NCBI RefSeq assembly: GCF_000744095.1
Contig: NZ_JQLI01000008.1
Span: 2,604,001-2,668,000 of the forward strand
Direction: 5' to 3'
DNA: 64,000 nucleotides
Source: Cupriavidus necator A5-1
Lineage (GTDB): Bacteria; Pseudomonadota; Gammaproteobacteria; Burkholderiales; Burkholderiaceae
The position numbers and the translations under genes are program-made. The notes below the pieces were generated by a model. The model was not told where the DNA came from. It saw only the letters and a program-made list of their open reading frames with translations, and did no database searches. Within the stretch, counting starts at the first letter, position 1. Every line of letters begins with the position of its first letter. Below, in pieces: positions 17,947 to 26,932 of the stretch.

Positions 17947-18450
17947 CTAGAGCCCCAGGTAGTCGCGCTTTCCGATCTGCACGCCCTTGTGGCGCAGGAT
18001 GTCGTAGGCGGTGGTCACGTGGAAATAGAAATTGGGCAGCGCAAAGCCCAGCAGGTAGGACTTGCCGTCGAACGTCATCGGCCCCTGGCGCAGCTTCAGC
18101 TCGATCGCGCGCTGCTCGCTGCCTTCCAGCTGCTCAGGCGTGATCTGCTCCAGGAAGACGATGGTGCGGGCGATGCGGTCCTGCAGCTCGGCAAAGGTGG
18201 TTTCCGTATCGGCGAACGACGGCACCTCGATGCCCGCCAGGCGCGCGGCGCAGCCCTTGGCGGCATCGCTGGCGCGCTGCACCTGTGCCGGCAGCGCATC
18301 CATGTCGGCGATCAGCCGGGTCTGGATCAGGTCGGCCGGGTCCATGCCCTGCGCCTGGGCGTGGGCCGCGCCCTTGTCCAGGATCGCAGCCAGGTTGCCG
18401 AGCGCGCGGATAAACACGGGGATCGAAACGTCGTACATCGAGATTGCCAT
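17947..18450 (-). CDS. DUF1993 family protein
   Basis: This 167-residue protein matches DUF1993 (PF09351) over its length: MYDVSIPVFIRALGNLAAILDKG at the start, a helical core with ARLIADMDALPAQVQ-like spacing, and a C-terminal FALPNFYFHVTTAYDILRHKGV segment. The fold is predicted as a DinB-like four-helix bundle. The function is not known. It is transcribed towards the dkgB terminator. Confidence 0.85.
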   Translation of the reverse strand: MAISMYDVSIPVFIRALGNLAAILDKGAAHAQAQGMDPADLIQTRLIADMDALPAQVQRASDAAKGCAARLAGIEVPSFADTETTFAELQDRIARTIVFLEQITPEQLEGSEQRAIELKLRQGPMTFDGKSYLLGFALPNFYFHVTTAYDILRHKGVQIGKRDYLGL

Positions 18451-18552
18451 GGGGGTCTCCTGTGCAGGTCTTGGTTGGAAATTTTTGTTGTCGGGGGCCG
18501 TCGGGCCGTACCGCTGCCGCGAGCATAGACCGGATCGGAATTTGCTGCCGGA

Positions 18553-19415
18553 CTACCCTGGCGCGGCCGCGGCATGCGGCTCGGTATCGCGCAGCACCTT
18601 GCCTACCGAAGTCGGGAAGCGGCGTCCCGCCAGCGGCAGCGGCGCCAGGCTGGAGTGCGTCGACCAGATCTCCAGCCCGACCGCCGGCGACACTGGCCGC
18701 ACCGCCAGCGCCGCGCGCATGGCGGGCGTAATGCTCCGCGCGTCCACCAGCGCCAGCCCCAGGCCCTGCTGCACGAAGGCGCATGCCGTGACCGGCGAAT
18801 GGACCTCGATGGCGGGCGCACCACGCGTTGCCACGCCTCGGAAGAAGCCCGCCAGTGCACGGCCCAGCGGCGTGTCGGGCGGATAGCCGATCCACGCGGC
18901 ACCGGCGAAGTCGTCCGGCGTCACCACGTCGCGTCCCGCCAGCGGATGGTCCGGCGGCACGATGCACAACATCGGCTGGCGGCCGAGCAGCATGGACGAC
19001 AGCGTCGGATGACCGGCCGGCACCATCGACACGCCGACATCGGCTCGCCCACTCAGGAACAGGCCGACCAGTTCGTCGAAGGTGACACTGCGGTAATCGA
19101 TACGCGTGAGCACGCCGCCCGCACGCAGCTGCGCCAGCGCGCGCGGCACCAGCTGTTGCGCGAACGCGGCACTGGCCACCACGCGCAGGGTGCCGGCGCC
19201 CTCGCAGCGCAGCGCCGCGGCCAGGTCGTTGACGCGCTGCACGCCGCCATAGACCTGCTCGACCTCGGCATAGAGCCGTCGCGCCTCGGGCGTGGGCAAC
19301 ACGCTTGCCGCGCGCGCTCGAACAAGGGATAGCCGAGCCGGCTTTCGGTCAGCGCCAGCACCCGGCTGACCGCGGGCTGCGAGACATGCAGCATCCGTCC
19401 GGCCCCGCTGGGCTC
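18553..19415 (-). pseudogene. LysR-type regulator, N-terminally truncated and frameshifted
   Basis: The substrate-binding domain is intact to the stop at 18553. The N-terminal helix-turn-helix survives only from about GRMLHVSQPAVSRVLALTES onward, and it lies in another frame; the shift falls in a CGCGCGCG run near 19305-19320. At about 19410-19420 the similarity stops and a D-aminoacylase remnant on the other strand begins. The protein lacks the first helices of the winged helix, so it is unlikely to bind DNA. Confidence 0.85.
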
Positions 19416-20509
19416 GCAGATGCTGTTCCGCTTCACGTCGTTCGGAGCCTGGTTGCAGGCCTTGCGCGATGCGCCGGCCGCGGTCAATGTGGTGTCCCTG
19501 GTCGGCCATACCACGCTGCGCGTGGCGGTGATGCCTGACGTCAGCCGCCCCGCCAGCGACGGCGAGCGTGCGCGCATACGCGCGATGGTCGGCGAAGCCA
19601 TGGACGAGGGCGCGTTCGGCCTGTCCACCGGTACGTTCTATCCGCCCGCGGCCGCTGCGCCCACGCAAGAGATCATCGACATCGGCCAGCCGCTGCAGGG
19701 CTGCTGCGCCATTTACGCCACGCATCTGCGCGACGAAGCCGACCACATCGTACCGGCCATGCACGAGGCGCTGGCGATCGGGCGCGCGCTGGATGCGCGC
19801 GTGGTGTTCTCGCACCATAAGGTCGCGGGCCAGCGCAACCACGGCCGCACGCGCGAAACGCTGGCGCTGATCGACCAGGCCGCGGCCATGCAGCCGGTGT
19901 GGCTCGACTGCCATCCGTATCCACCTCGACCATGCTGCGGCTGGATCGCGTACGGCTGGCCAGCCGCACGCTGGTCACGTGGTCGGAGGGATACCCGGAT
20001 GCCACCGGGCGCGATTTTGCCGAGGTCATGGCCGAACTTGGCCTGGACGACGACGCCACCATCGCCCGGCTGTCACCCGCGGGCGCGATCTATTTCCTGA
20101 TGGACGAGGGCGATATCCGCCGCATCTACACGCACCCGCTGGCGATGGTCGGCTCCGACGGCCTGCCTTTCGACCGCCATCCGCATCCGCGCCAGTGGGG
20201 CACCTTCCCGCGCGTGCTGGCGCGCTGGTGCGCGAGGAGAAGCTGCTGACACTGCCCGCGGCGATCCACAAGATGACCGGGTTGCCCGCGCAACAATACC
20301 GCCTAAGCGAGCGCGCGCTGCTGCGCGAAGGCTTCCATGCCGACCCGGTGTTATTCGATCCGGACACCATCGCCGACCTCGCCACCGTTTCGCACCCTGT
20401 GCAGGTGAGCTGCGGCATCGAAGGCGTCTGGGTCAACGGCGAGCAGGTGTGGGATGGCACGCAGACCGGCAAGGCGCGGCCAGGCCGCGTGCTGCTTGCG
20501 GAGGACTAG
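19416..20509 (+). pseudogene. N-acyl-D-amino-acid deacylase (D-aminoacylase), truncated and frameshifted
   Basis: Three successive frames together give the C-terminal two thirds of a D-aminoacylase, an amidohydrolase that frees D-amino acids from N-acyl forms. Frame one has NVVSLVGHTTLRVAVMP and SHHKVAGQRNHGRT; frame two (from about 19915) has YFLMDEGDIRRIYTHPLAMVGSDG; frame three (from about 20230) has REEKLLTLPAAIHKMTGLPA and the C-terminal VWVNGEQVWDG. The N-terminal third with the first metal ligands is missing. Shifts at about 19915 and 20230 plus the truncation make it non-functional. Confidence 0.88.
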
Positions 20510-20610
20510 CGGCGACGAGCGTTGCGCTGGGCGCGCCGCAAGCCGGTGACCTGATTTAAGATATCTGGCCATCGCCCCGGACATCAGGCGGCCTCCCGGC
20601 CGCACCCCAC

Positions 20611-21012
20611 ATGAACGCGCCGTTCCCCCTTCGCACGGAATGCCCGCCTGGCGCCTGTATCTGCGGGCGCGAAGTGTTGCTGAGTGATCCGAACGCCGAC
20701 CTGCGCGTACTGCGGCTCACCCGTCCCGAGGAAAAGCGGCTGGTCGAGCGGCTCGAAAATCTGACCAGCCTGGACGAGCTGCGCCGGATGGAGGGCCTGA
20801 TGCAAGCTCAGTTGGGCATCGTGCTGACGATCACTCCCAGCGCGCGCGGCGTGCGCACGGTGCGCGGCATCAATATCCAGGTGCAGGAACAGCCCGGGCT
20901 GTGTCGCAAGATCCGGCAATCGATTCCGGCCGCGATCCGCCGCAGCATGGAGCAGCACCCCGAGATCGCCTATGCGATCGTGGATGCGCATGATCTGCTG
21001 GGCGGGATCTGA
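20611..21012 (+). CDS. Conserved hypothetical protein
   Basis: I do not recognise this protein of 133 residues. It starts with a cysteine cluster (CPPGACICGRE, residues 11-21) that could bind a metal, then a charged helical region LRLTRPEEKRLVERLENL, and a conserved-looking C-terminal half with IVLTITPSARGVRTVRGINIQVQEQPGLC. It stands alone between the D-aminoacylase remnant and a convergent DUF2239 gene. Confidence 0.7.
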   Translation: MNAPFPLRTECPPGACICGREVLLSDPNADLRVLRLTRPEEKRLVERLENLTSLDELRRMEGLMQAQLGIVLTITPSARGVRTVRGINIQVQEQPGLCRKIRQSIPAAIRRSMEQHPEIAYAIVDAHDLLGGI

Positions 21013-21028
21013 TCTTCAACGCGGCGGG

Positions 21029-21649
21029 TCAGGCGTTTTCATCGGCCAGCCGCAGCGCGTGGTCGCGCACATCCTCCGGCCATACCGCCGTCCGCTCCGC
21101 GAAACCTGCCAGATCGCCCGCGAACAGGGCCCGCGTCGCCTCTTCGAAGCCGGGGAAGTCGCCCCCCATCGCCGAGATGAAGTGGTAGGCACGCTCGCTC
21201 GCACGGCGGCTGCGGTCCTTGTCCGCGTTATCACGGCGCGCCTGCTCGACCAGCTTGCGCAACGCCACCGACGCGCCGCCGGGCTGCGCCGCCAGCCACT
21301 CCCAATGGCGCGGCAGCAGCGTCACCTCGCGTGACACCACGCCCAGTTTCGGGCGGCCGCGGCCGCGGCGTTCGGGGGTCTCCGCGGTATCGGTGTCGTC
21401 TTCCGGAGGCGTCGATAGCGCATGTAGTTGCCCAGCACGTTCGGCCGTGCGCGCCAGTACAGCTTCGTCAGTGCCACTCGTATCGAGATCGACCGAGCGG
21501 CCGGTACTGTCATCAAAAACCAGCACTGGGCCTGGCGCACCACCCTCCAGCGCGCGCTTGCACGCAAGTGCATTGGCCTGCAGCGTTCCGGCGGCAATGC
21601 GTCGGTGACCGTCGAAGGTGGTGTACGAAGGAGTGATTGCGTCTGTCAT
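21029..21649 (-). CDS. DUF2239 family protein
   Basis: The product of 206 residues matches DUF2239 (PF09998): an N-terminal TFDGHRRIAAGTLQANALACKRAL and PVLVFDDSTGRSVDLDT, an RGRGRPKLGVVSREVTLLPRHWEWLAAQPGGASVALRKLV core resembling an arginine-rich DNA-contact segment, and a C-terminal helical part. The ATG at 21649 fits the family start; the frame is open to 21823. The function is unknown. The start lies 79 bp from the divergent AbiEi gene. Confidence 0.82.
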   Translation of the reverse strand: MTDAITPSYTTFDGHRRIAAGTLQANALACKRALEGGAPGPVLVFDDSTGRSVDLDTSGTDEAVLARTAERAGQLHALSTPPEDDTDTAETPERRGRGRPKLGVVSREVTLLPRHWEWLAAQPGGASVALRKLVEQARRDNADKDRSRRASERAYHFISAMGGDFPGFEEATRALFAGDLAGFAERTAVWPEDVRDHALRLADENA

Positions 21650-21720
21650 TGGTAGCACCCATAGGAATATTACCCGGATAAAACACAAGGGTTGGCCGAC
21701 AGTTTGCTTTGCTGCTAAAA

Positions 21721-21739
21721 ATCGTAGTGTGACTACGAT
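21721..21739. promoter_or_regulatory. Inverted repeat over the AbiEi start codon, probable auto-operator
   Basis: ATCGTAGTGTGACTACGAT is a perfect 8 bp inverted repeat with a 3 bp centre, and the centre GTG is the likely start codon of the AbiEi gene. AbiEi antitoxins are known to bind inverted repeats in their own promoter, so this is a strong candidate for that site here. Confidence 0.6.
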
Positions 21740-22466
21740 AAACCGAACTAAACTAAAGTCCCTGTACACCAGCTGGCCCTCTGGAACGCCGTTGACGTCC
21801 GCCGAGCTGGCTGCGGGTGGCATCTCTGCCGACCTTGCCGTCCACTATGCGCGCGCGGGGTGGCTCACGAGGCTTGCGCGCGGCCTCTACGCCCGCCCCG
21901 CGGATAAATTAGAGCTACATCCTTGCCTGCTTGTACTGCAACGCCAGATCGACGGCCTGCATGTCGGCGGCATGTCCGCGTTCGACTGGTATGGCGTCAG
22001 GCAGTACATAGCGCAAAGGCCCGTACTGACCCTGTACGGCTGGACCGCTGGTCGCCTGCCGGAGTGGTTCATGGATCGGTTTCCCGCCGAATACCATCGC
22101 AAGCGTCTGTTTGAGGAACACCCAACAGCCCCGCTTCACGCCGATCCATATGAGAAGCGCCTGAATGCCCCTCGGGTTTCGGCACCGGAACGCGCCTTCC
22201 TTGAAATCCTCAGTGAAGTGGGCGTGCGCCAATCGCTGCAGGAAGCGCGGGAACTTGGAGAGAGTTCTTATGGCCTCCGCGCCGGCGTGCTGCGAGAGTT
22301 GTTACAGCGATGCACAAGCGTCAAGACTGTTCGCCTGTGCCTGGAGATCGGCCGAGGACTGGCATCGCCCTGGGCCGAGAAGCTTGACCCCACCGAATTG
22401 CCCACCGGAAGCGCCCGCGCCTGGGTGTCTCGTTCCGCGGATGGATTGCTGGTGCTTAAGCCTTGA
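21729..22466 (+). CDS. AbiEi-type antitoxin of a type IV toxin-antitoxin system
   Basis: The 245-residue product has an N-terminal winged helix (SGTPLTSAELAAGGISADLAVHYARAGWLTRLARGLYARP) followed by the AbiEi C-terminal antitoxin domain with GGMSAFDWYGVRQYIAQRPVLTLYG and SAPERAFLEILSEVG. AbiEi represses its own operon and counters the AbiEii nucleotidyltransferase toxin. The partner gene starts in an overlapping ATGA arrangement but is cut short, so this antitoxin is an orphan. The GTG start is inside an inverted repeat; it is the best available but not certain. Confidence 0.85.
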   Translation: MTTINRTKLKSLYTSWPSGTPLTSAELAAGGISADLAVHYARAGWLTRLARGLYARPADKLELHPCLLVLQRQIDGLHVGGMSAFDWYGVRQYIAQRPVLTLYGWTAGRLPEWFMDRFPAEYHRKRLFEEHPTAPLHADPYEKRLNAPRVSAPERAFLEILSEVGVRQSLQEARELGESSYGLRAGVLRELLQRCTSVKTVRLCLEIGRGLASPWAEKLDPTELPTGSARAWVSRSADGLLVLKP

Positions 22467-22564
22467 TGAACCAGATTTACCTCGACACCGCACGATTGCT
22501 CACGCAAGTCGCACCGTTTGTTCTCGTTGATGACACGCTCCGCCCTCATCAACAGACCACCTAA
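22466..22564 (+). pseudogene. AbiEii toxin gene remnant, 5' end only
   Basis: The ATG overlaps the antitoxin stop, as in intact AbiE operons. About 24 codons (MNQIYLDTARLLTQVAPFVL and a few more) read like the N-terminus of an AbiEii nucleotidyltransferase, then similarity is lost and a stop follows after 32 codons. The catalytic GS-x-D-x-D region is gone, so no toxin can be made. Confidence 0.75.
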
Positions 22565-22955
22565 ACCCGCGTGGTTAAAGGGATTGGCTGTGATCGACCT
22601 GGGACCTTACCGTCGCATTTACCGTCAACCGCGCAGAGCATTTGCTGGCGCGGAGATGGAGCGATTTGCGGGGCGAGGTCGGCCTCGGCTTTCATCAGGG
22701 CATCAACCGCCGACAGGTAGAAACTGATCTGACCTGCAGAGGCTCGTATGTCAACCGCGTCGCGGCATCCGCCGCCACCCTTGGCACCGGCGGCAGCCAC
22801 TTGGCCAATGCCTCTCGCGTCACTTTCGCCTTATCCATCGTTCACCAAATAGAACTCTGAGGTCAAATCTCCCTGCCTACTCGGTCAGGTTCCCCGGACC
22901 TATTCTCCTTCCACCGCCACCACACAGTCGGCAACCGGCAACAAGGAGATTCAAG
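22565..22955 (+). other. 391 bp region with no supported gene
   Basis: The plus strand has no credible gene. On the minus strand a short start at about 22839 (MDKAKVTREALAKWL) runs into a frameshifted continuation and looks like a decayed fragment. The stretch around 22607-22632 resembles another at 26723-26748. A strong AAGGAG site at 22943 belongs to the pirin gene. Confidence 0.4.
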
Positions 22956-23818
22956 GTGAAAAAAGTGCTCGGTATCTACAGTGCCCCGCGTCCGCACTGG
23001 GTGGGCGATGGCTTCCCGGTGCGCTCGATATTCTCCTACCGGAGCCACGCCCGCCAGCTCAGCCCATTCCTGCTGCTGGACTACGCCGGGCCAGCCGATT
23101 TTGCCCCCGCCAAACAGCCGCGCGGCATTGGAATGCATCCGCACCGTGGCTTTGAAACGGTCACCATCGTCTATAAGGGCGAGGTAGCGCATCGCGACTC
23201 GACCGGCCAGGGCGGTGTGATTGGCCCCGGCGACGTGCAGTGGATGACGGCAGGTGCCGGCATCCTGCATGAAGAATTCCACTCCGAGGCGTTCACCCGC
23301 GACGGCGGGGCCTTGGAGATGGCGCAACTCTGGGTCAACCTGCCCGCCTGGCAGAAGATGACGGCGCCAGGCTACCAGGCCATCCTCGCGCGCGACATCC
23401 CGTCCGTGGCGCTGCCCGACGGCGGAGGCACGGTGCGGGTGATCGCCGGGCAGTACGGCGAACATGCCGGCCCGGCGCGAACTTTCACCCCGATGTGTGG
23501 GACCTGCGCCTGGCGCAAGGGCGCATGACGGCGCTGCCGCTGCCCGACGGCTGGAACGCAGCGCTGGTGGTGCTGCGCGGCCGCCTGCGCATCAACGATG
23601 ACACCGTGGCCGGCGAGGCGCAAATGGTTGTGCTCGACCGCACCGGCCACAGCGTGACGCTGGAAGCCTCCACCGACGCTACCGTGCTGCTGCTCGCGGG
23701 TGAACCCATCGAGGAGCCCGTGGTTGGCCACGGCCCGTTCGTGATGAACACTGAGCAAGAAATCCGGCAGGCCGTGAGCGACTACAACAGCGGCCGCCTT
23801 GTCCCTGCAGCAGCCTGA
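22956..23818 (+). pseudogene. Pirin family protein, frameshifted
   Basis: The first frame gives the N-terminal cupin of a pirin with the metal histidines in MHPHRGFETVTIVYKGEVAHRDS and the glutamate in GILHEEFHS. Near 23475-23490 the frame changes and the second cupin continues as VWDLRLAQGRM to NTEQEIRQAVSDYNSGRL. Intact family members are one chain, so this copy is broken by one indel, or the shift is a sequencing error. The start is a GTG with a good AAGGAG site. It precedes a YcaC-like gene, a common pairing. Confidence 0.85.
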
Positions 23819-23889
23819 TCTTCCCTCCGGCAGCGCCGGGCGCGGCGGGCCTCTTTCCCCAGTACGCCCTTCTGACAAGGAGCAACACC

Positions 23890-24567
23890 ATGAGCCAACC
23901 CGCAAACTTCAATGGCAAGCGCCCCGCCATCGACCCGGCCGATACCGCCATGCTGCTGATCGACCACCAGAGCGGCCTGTTCCAGACCGTCGGCGACATG
24001 CCCATGCCGGAGCTGCGCCTGCGCGCCGCCGCCCTGGCCAAGATGGCGACGCTATCCAAGCTGCCCGTCATCACGACCGCTTCGGTGCCGCAAGGTCCCA
24101 ACGGTCCGCTGATTCCCGAGATCCACGAGAATGCCCCGCACGCCAAGTACGTCGCCCGCAAAGGTGAAATCAATGCCTGGGACAATCCCGACTTTGTTGC
24201 CGCGGTCGAGGCGACCGGGCGCAAGACGCTGATCATCGCGGGCACCATCACCAGCGTCTGCATGGCGTTCCCGGCGTTCAGCGCGGTAGCGGAAGGCTAT
24301 AGGGTGTTCGCCGTGGTGGACGCCTCGGGCACGTACTCGAAGATGGCCCAGGAAATCACGCTGGCGCGCGTGGTCCAGGCAGGCGTGGTCCCCATGGACA
24401 CGGCCGCGGTGGCGTCCGAACTGCAGCAAACCTGGCACCGTGACGATGCACAGCAATGGGCTGAGGTCTACACCAAGATCTTCCCGGCCTATCAGCTGCT
24501 GATCGAAAGCTACATGAAGGCACAGGACGTGCAAAAGAACGGCGAGGTCCTGGACTCGGCACGTTGA
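23890..24567 (+). CDS. Isochorismatase-like cysteine hydrolase (YcaC-type)
   Basis: The 225-residue product has the cysteine hydrolase fold: the aspartate in AMLLIDHQSGLF near residue 28, the lysine region in ARKGEINAWDNPDF near 95, and the nucleophile in TSVCMAFPAFSA near 125. It is close to YcaC, whose substrate is unknown. It lies 71 bp after the pirin remnant; pirin and YcaC genes often sit together in stress loci. Confidence 0.85.
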   Translation: MSQPANFNGKRPAIDPADTAMLLIDHQSGLFQTVGDMPMPELRLRAAALAKMATLSKLPVITTASVPQGPNGPLIPEIHENAPHAKYVARKGEINAWDNPDFVAAVEATGRKTLIIAGTITSVCMAFPAFSAVAEGYRVFAVVDASGTYSKMAQEITLARVVQAGVVPMDTAAVASELQQTWHRDDAQQWAEVYTKIFPAYQLLIESYMKAQDVQKNGEVLDSAR

Positions 24568-24680
24568 TCCCCGGCGCGGCATGGCCCTCGCTGCCATGCC
24601 GGATGGGGCGCAGCGGCCGAGGCGGGCCCTGGATTGGCGGCGCTGCAACGCGCAGCGTCACTACATGATTCGTCAGCGAC

Positions 24681-26093
24681 ATGACATGCACCGTCATCCC
24701 TACCCTGGCGCTTGCCCTGGCATTGGCGGGCATGCCATGCCACGGCAGCGCGCAAGGGCCGGCCCCGGCCTACAGCTTCCTCCGCTACAACGAGGACTAC
24801 CGCTACCTGCAGGATCCGGCCAGGCGGAGCGACCCCTGGGACCCGATCAAGTTCATCCCCATAGGCCCGCCAGGCGCCTACCTGAGCCTGGGCGGCGAAA
24901 TCCGGGAACGCTTCGAAAACTATTCCGCGCCCAACTTCGGCGTGCCGGGCCCGGCCGCGGACGGCTACCTGCTGCATCGCATCCTGCTCCATGCCGACCT
25001 GCACGCTGGCGACTATGTCCGTGGGTTCGTTCAGCTCGGCAACCACTTCGCATTCGGCAAGGACATCGCCACGCCGCCATATGAAGACCGGCAGGATGTG
25101 CAGCAGGCTTTTGTCGACATACGCTTGCCTACCGCGGACAGACCGGTTCCCGCTTCCGAGCTGCCGGTCCTGCGCGTTGGGCGTCAGGAAATGGCATTTG
25201 GCTCCCAACGCCTGATTTCCGTGCGCGATGCGCCCAACGTCAGGCGCGCTTTCGACGGTGCCCGCCTTGGCGGCAAGCTGGGCGACTTGAGGCTGGATGC
25301 GTTTGCCACACGCCCGGTACTGCTGAAGGCCGGCAATTTCGATGACCAGCCTAACCACGCGCAAGGCTTCTGGGGTCTCTATTCAACCTTTCCGAAGACG
25401 TTCATCGAGAATTCGGGTGTGGATCTCTACTACCTCGGCTTCGAGAACAGCCGGGCCCTGTACAGCGTCGGAACGGGCGTGGAGCGAAGGCATTCGGTCG
25501 GTGGGCGTGTGTTCGGCAGCCACGGCCGGTGGGACTGGGACTGGGAAGCGCTGGCGCAGTTCGGCAGCTTCGGCCAGCAGAATCTGCTTGCCTGGGGTTT
25601 CTCTACCGATACCGGCTATGCATTCAAGATGGCCGATTGGGACGCCCGCGCCGGGCTCAAGGCCACCGTCGGCAGCGGCGACCGTGATCCGCGCGATGGC
25701 AAGCTTGGCACCTATGGCGGGTTGTTTCCCAAGCTCGCGTATTTCAACCAGGCAGGCCTGCTCGGCGCATCGAATGTGATTGACCTTCAGCCTTCACTCA
25801 CCTTGAAGCCGACGGCGAGTCTGCGCTTCACGCTGTCGTGGGACTTCATCTGGCGTCAGACCGCCAATGACGCGGTCTATACGGCTGTGGCGTTTCCCAT
25901 CGCCGGTACGGCGGGGAAGCAAGGGCGCTACACGGGCAGCCAGCTTGCCTTCGATGTGTTCTGGCAAATGGATCGGCATATCGTGATCAATGCCGGCCTA
26001 GTGCATGTGGATGTGGATGTGGCCAAGGTGCTGAGTGCGGTTGGCGGACGCAATACCAATTTCACGTATGTGGCGGCAGCTTATATGTTCTGA
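24681..26093 (+). CDS. Alginate-export family outer membrane porin
   Basis: This protein of 470 residues has a signal peptide (residues 1-25) and alternating beta strands ending in the aromatic residue Phe, as in outer membrane barrels. It matches the alginate export domain (PF13372): GGEIRERFENYSAPNFG near residue 73, RVGRQEMAFGSQRLISVRD near 170 and FDGARLGGKLGDLRLDAFATRPV near 192. Outside alginate producers such proteins probably pass small solutes. No alginate genes are nearby. Confidence 0.87.
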   Translation: MTCTVIPTLALALALAGMPCHGSAQGPAPAYSFLRYNEDYRYLQDPARRSDPWDPIKFIPIGPPGAYLSLGGEIRERFENYSAPNFGVPGPAADGYLLHRILLHADLHAGDYVRGFVQLGNHFAFGKDIATPPYEDRQDVQQAFVDIRLPTADRPVPASELPVLRVGRQEMAFGSQRLISVRDAPNVRRAFDGARLGGKLGDLRLDAFATRPVLLKAGNFDDQPNHAQGFWGLYSTFPKTFIENSGVDLYYLGFENSRALYSVGTGVERRHSVGGRVFGSHGRWDWDWEALAQFGSFGQQNLLAWGFSTDTGYAFKMADWDARAGLKATVGSGDRDPRDGKLGTYGGLFPKLAYFNQAGLLGASNVIDLQPSLTLKPTASLRFTLSWDFIWRQTANDAVYTAVAFPIAGTAGKQGRYTGSQLAFDVFWQMDRHIVINAGLVHVDVDVAKVLSAVGGRNTNFTYVAAAYMF

Positions 26094-26384
26094 GGCTAGG
26101 CACATCAGGGAGCGGCAATGCACCCACGCGTCAGCGTCTTACCAGTTCGACGGCGCATGATGGTTGCCCGCGGGTACTGGGAAGAGGCCGGGGAACGGCG
26201 CTGAAGCTAGCGGTACTCGCCGGACATGATGCGTGGCCGCGACAAGCACCAACCCACCCCGATATCGGGGGCGTTCAGCGCGGACAGCAGCGCAAGGTGC
26301 GCGCAGCGCTCGCTGCCTACATGCGCGGTCTTCTTGGAGCGCCGCCGGTCCCGGCGTGCGTAAATGCCTCGGGTGCTAGGCGCT

Positions 26385-26475
26385 CGCGCTGCTGGAGCAG
26401 TCCCTGTCTAACAAGCGAATTGCTCTCGCACTCAATATCAGCGCGCAGACGGTGAAGTGGAATCTGAAGTTCATC
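26385..26475 (+). pseudogene. LuxR-type helix-turn-helix remnant
   Basis: A short in-frame piece from 26380 to about 26475 reads LLEQSLSNKRIALALNISAQ and TVKWNLK, the recognition helix-turn-helix of a LuxR/MalT-type regulator. It has a stop just upstream (26377) and no domain before or after it. The rest of 26094-26932 holds no supported gene. Confidence 0.6.
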
Positions 26476-26775
26476 CCGGCGTCCCGTATCAGTGGTGCGC
26501 AGCTTCCTGGCGGAGCTGGCCGCTTGCATGACCGGAAAGATGCTGCTGCATGCGCATCGAGGTTTTTCCCCCTGTTCGTGACGGCTTATACCGGCAGGGG
26601 CCAGAAGACCTGCTGATGCCCGAAAATCCGCAAAAACTCAGCTTACCGAGGAGATTTTTACCGTCAAAGACCGATTTGGTCTGGATAGTAAACGGGAGGG
26701 CGTTAATCCGGCCTCAGGGTTCTACCGCCACATCTACCGCCAACCTGTTCCGCTGGCCGGCGATAGCCACCGATA

Positions 26776-26811
26776 GCTGCCGTGACGTATTTCTCAATAC
26801 GTCACGGCAGC
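26776..26811 (+). terminator. Perfect 16 bp hairpin, terminator-like
   Basis: A perfect 16 bp stem (26776-26791 with 26796-26811) and 4 nt loop is followed by TTTT. Outer sequences CGATAGCCAC and GTGGCTGATAG extend it imperfectly. No gene on the plus strand ends nearby, so it may instead be a mobile-element end or a leftover terminator. Confidence 0.6.
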
Positions 26812-26932
26812 TTTTCGATAGTGGCTGATAGTCCCCAAAGAACCCGATTTCACTCCGACTATCGGGATCGTGCGCCGAGCCGCCGCAATGTACGGCAAGA
26901 TCCGCGCAGCGCGGCGGATGGCTGATCCACCG

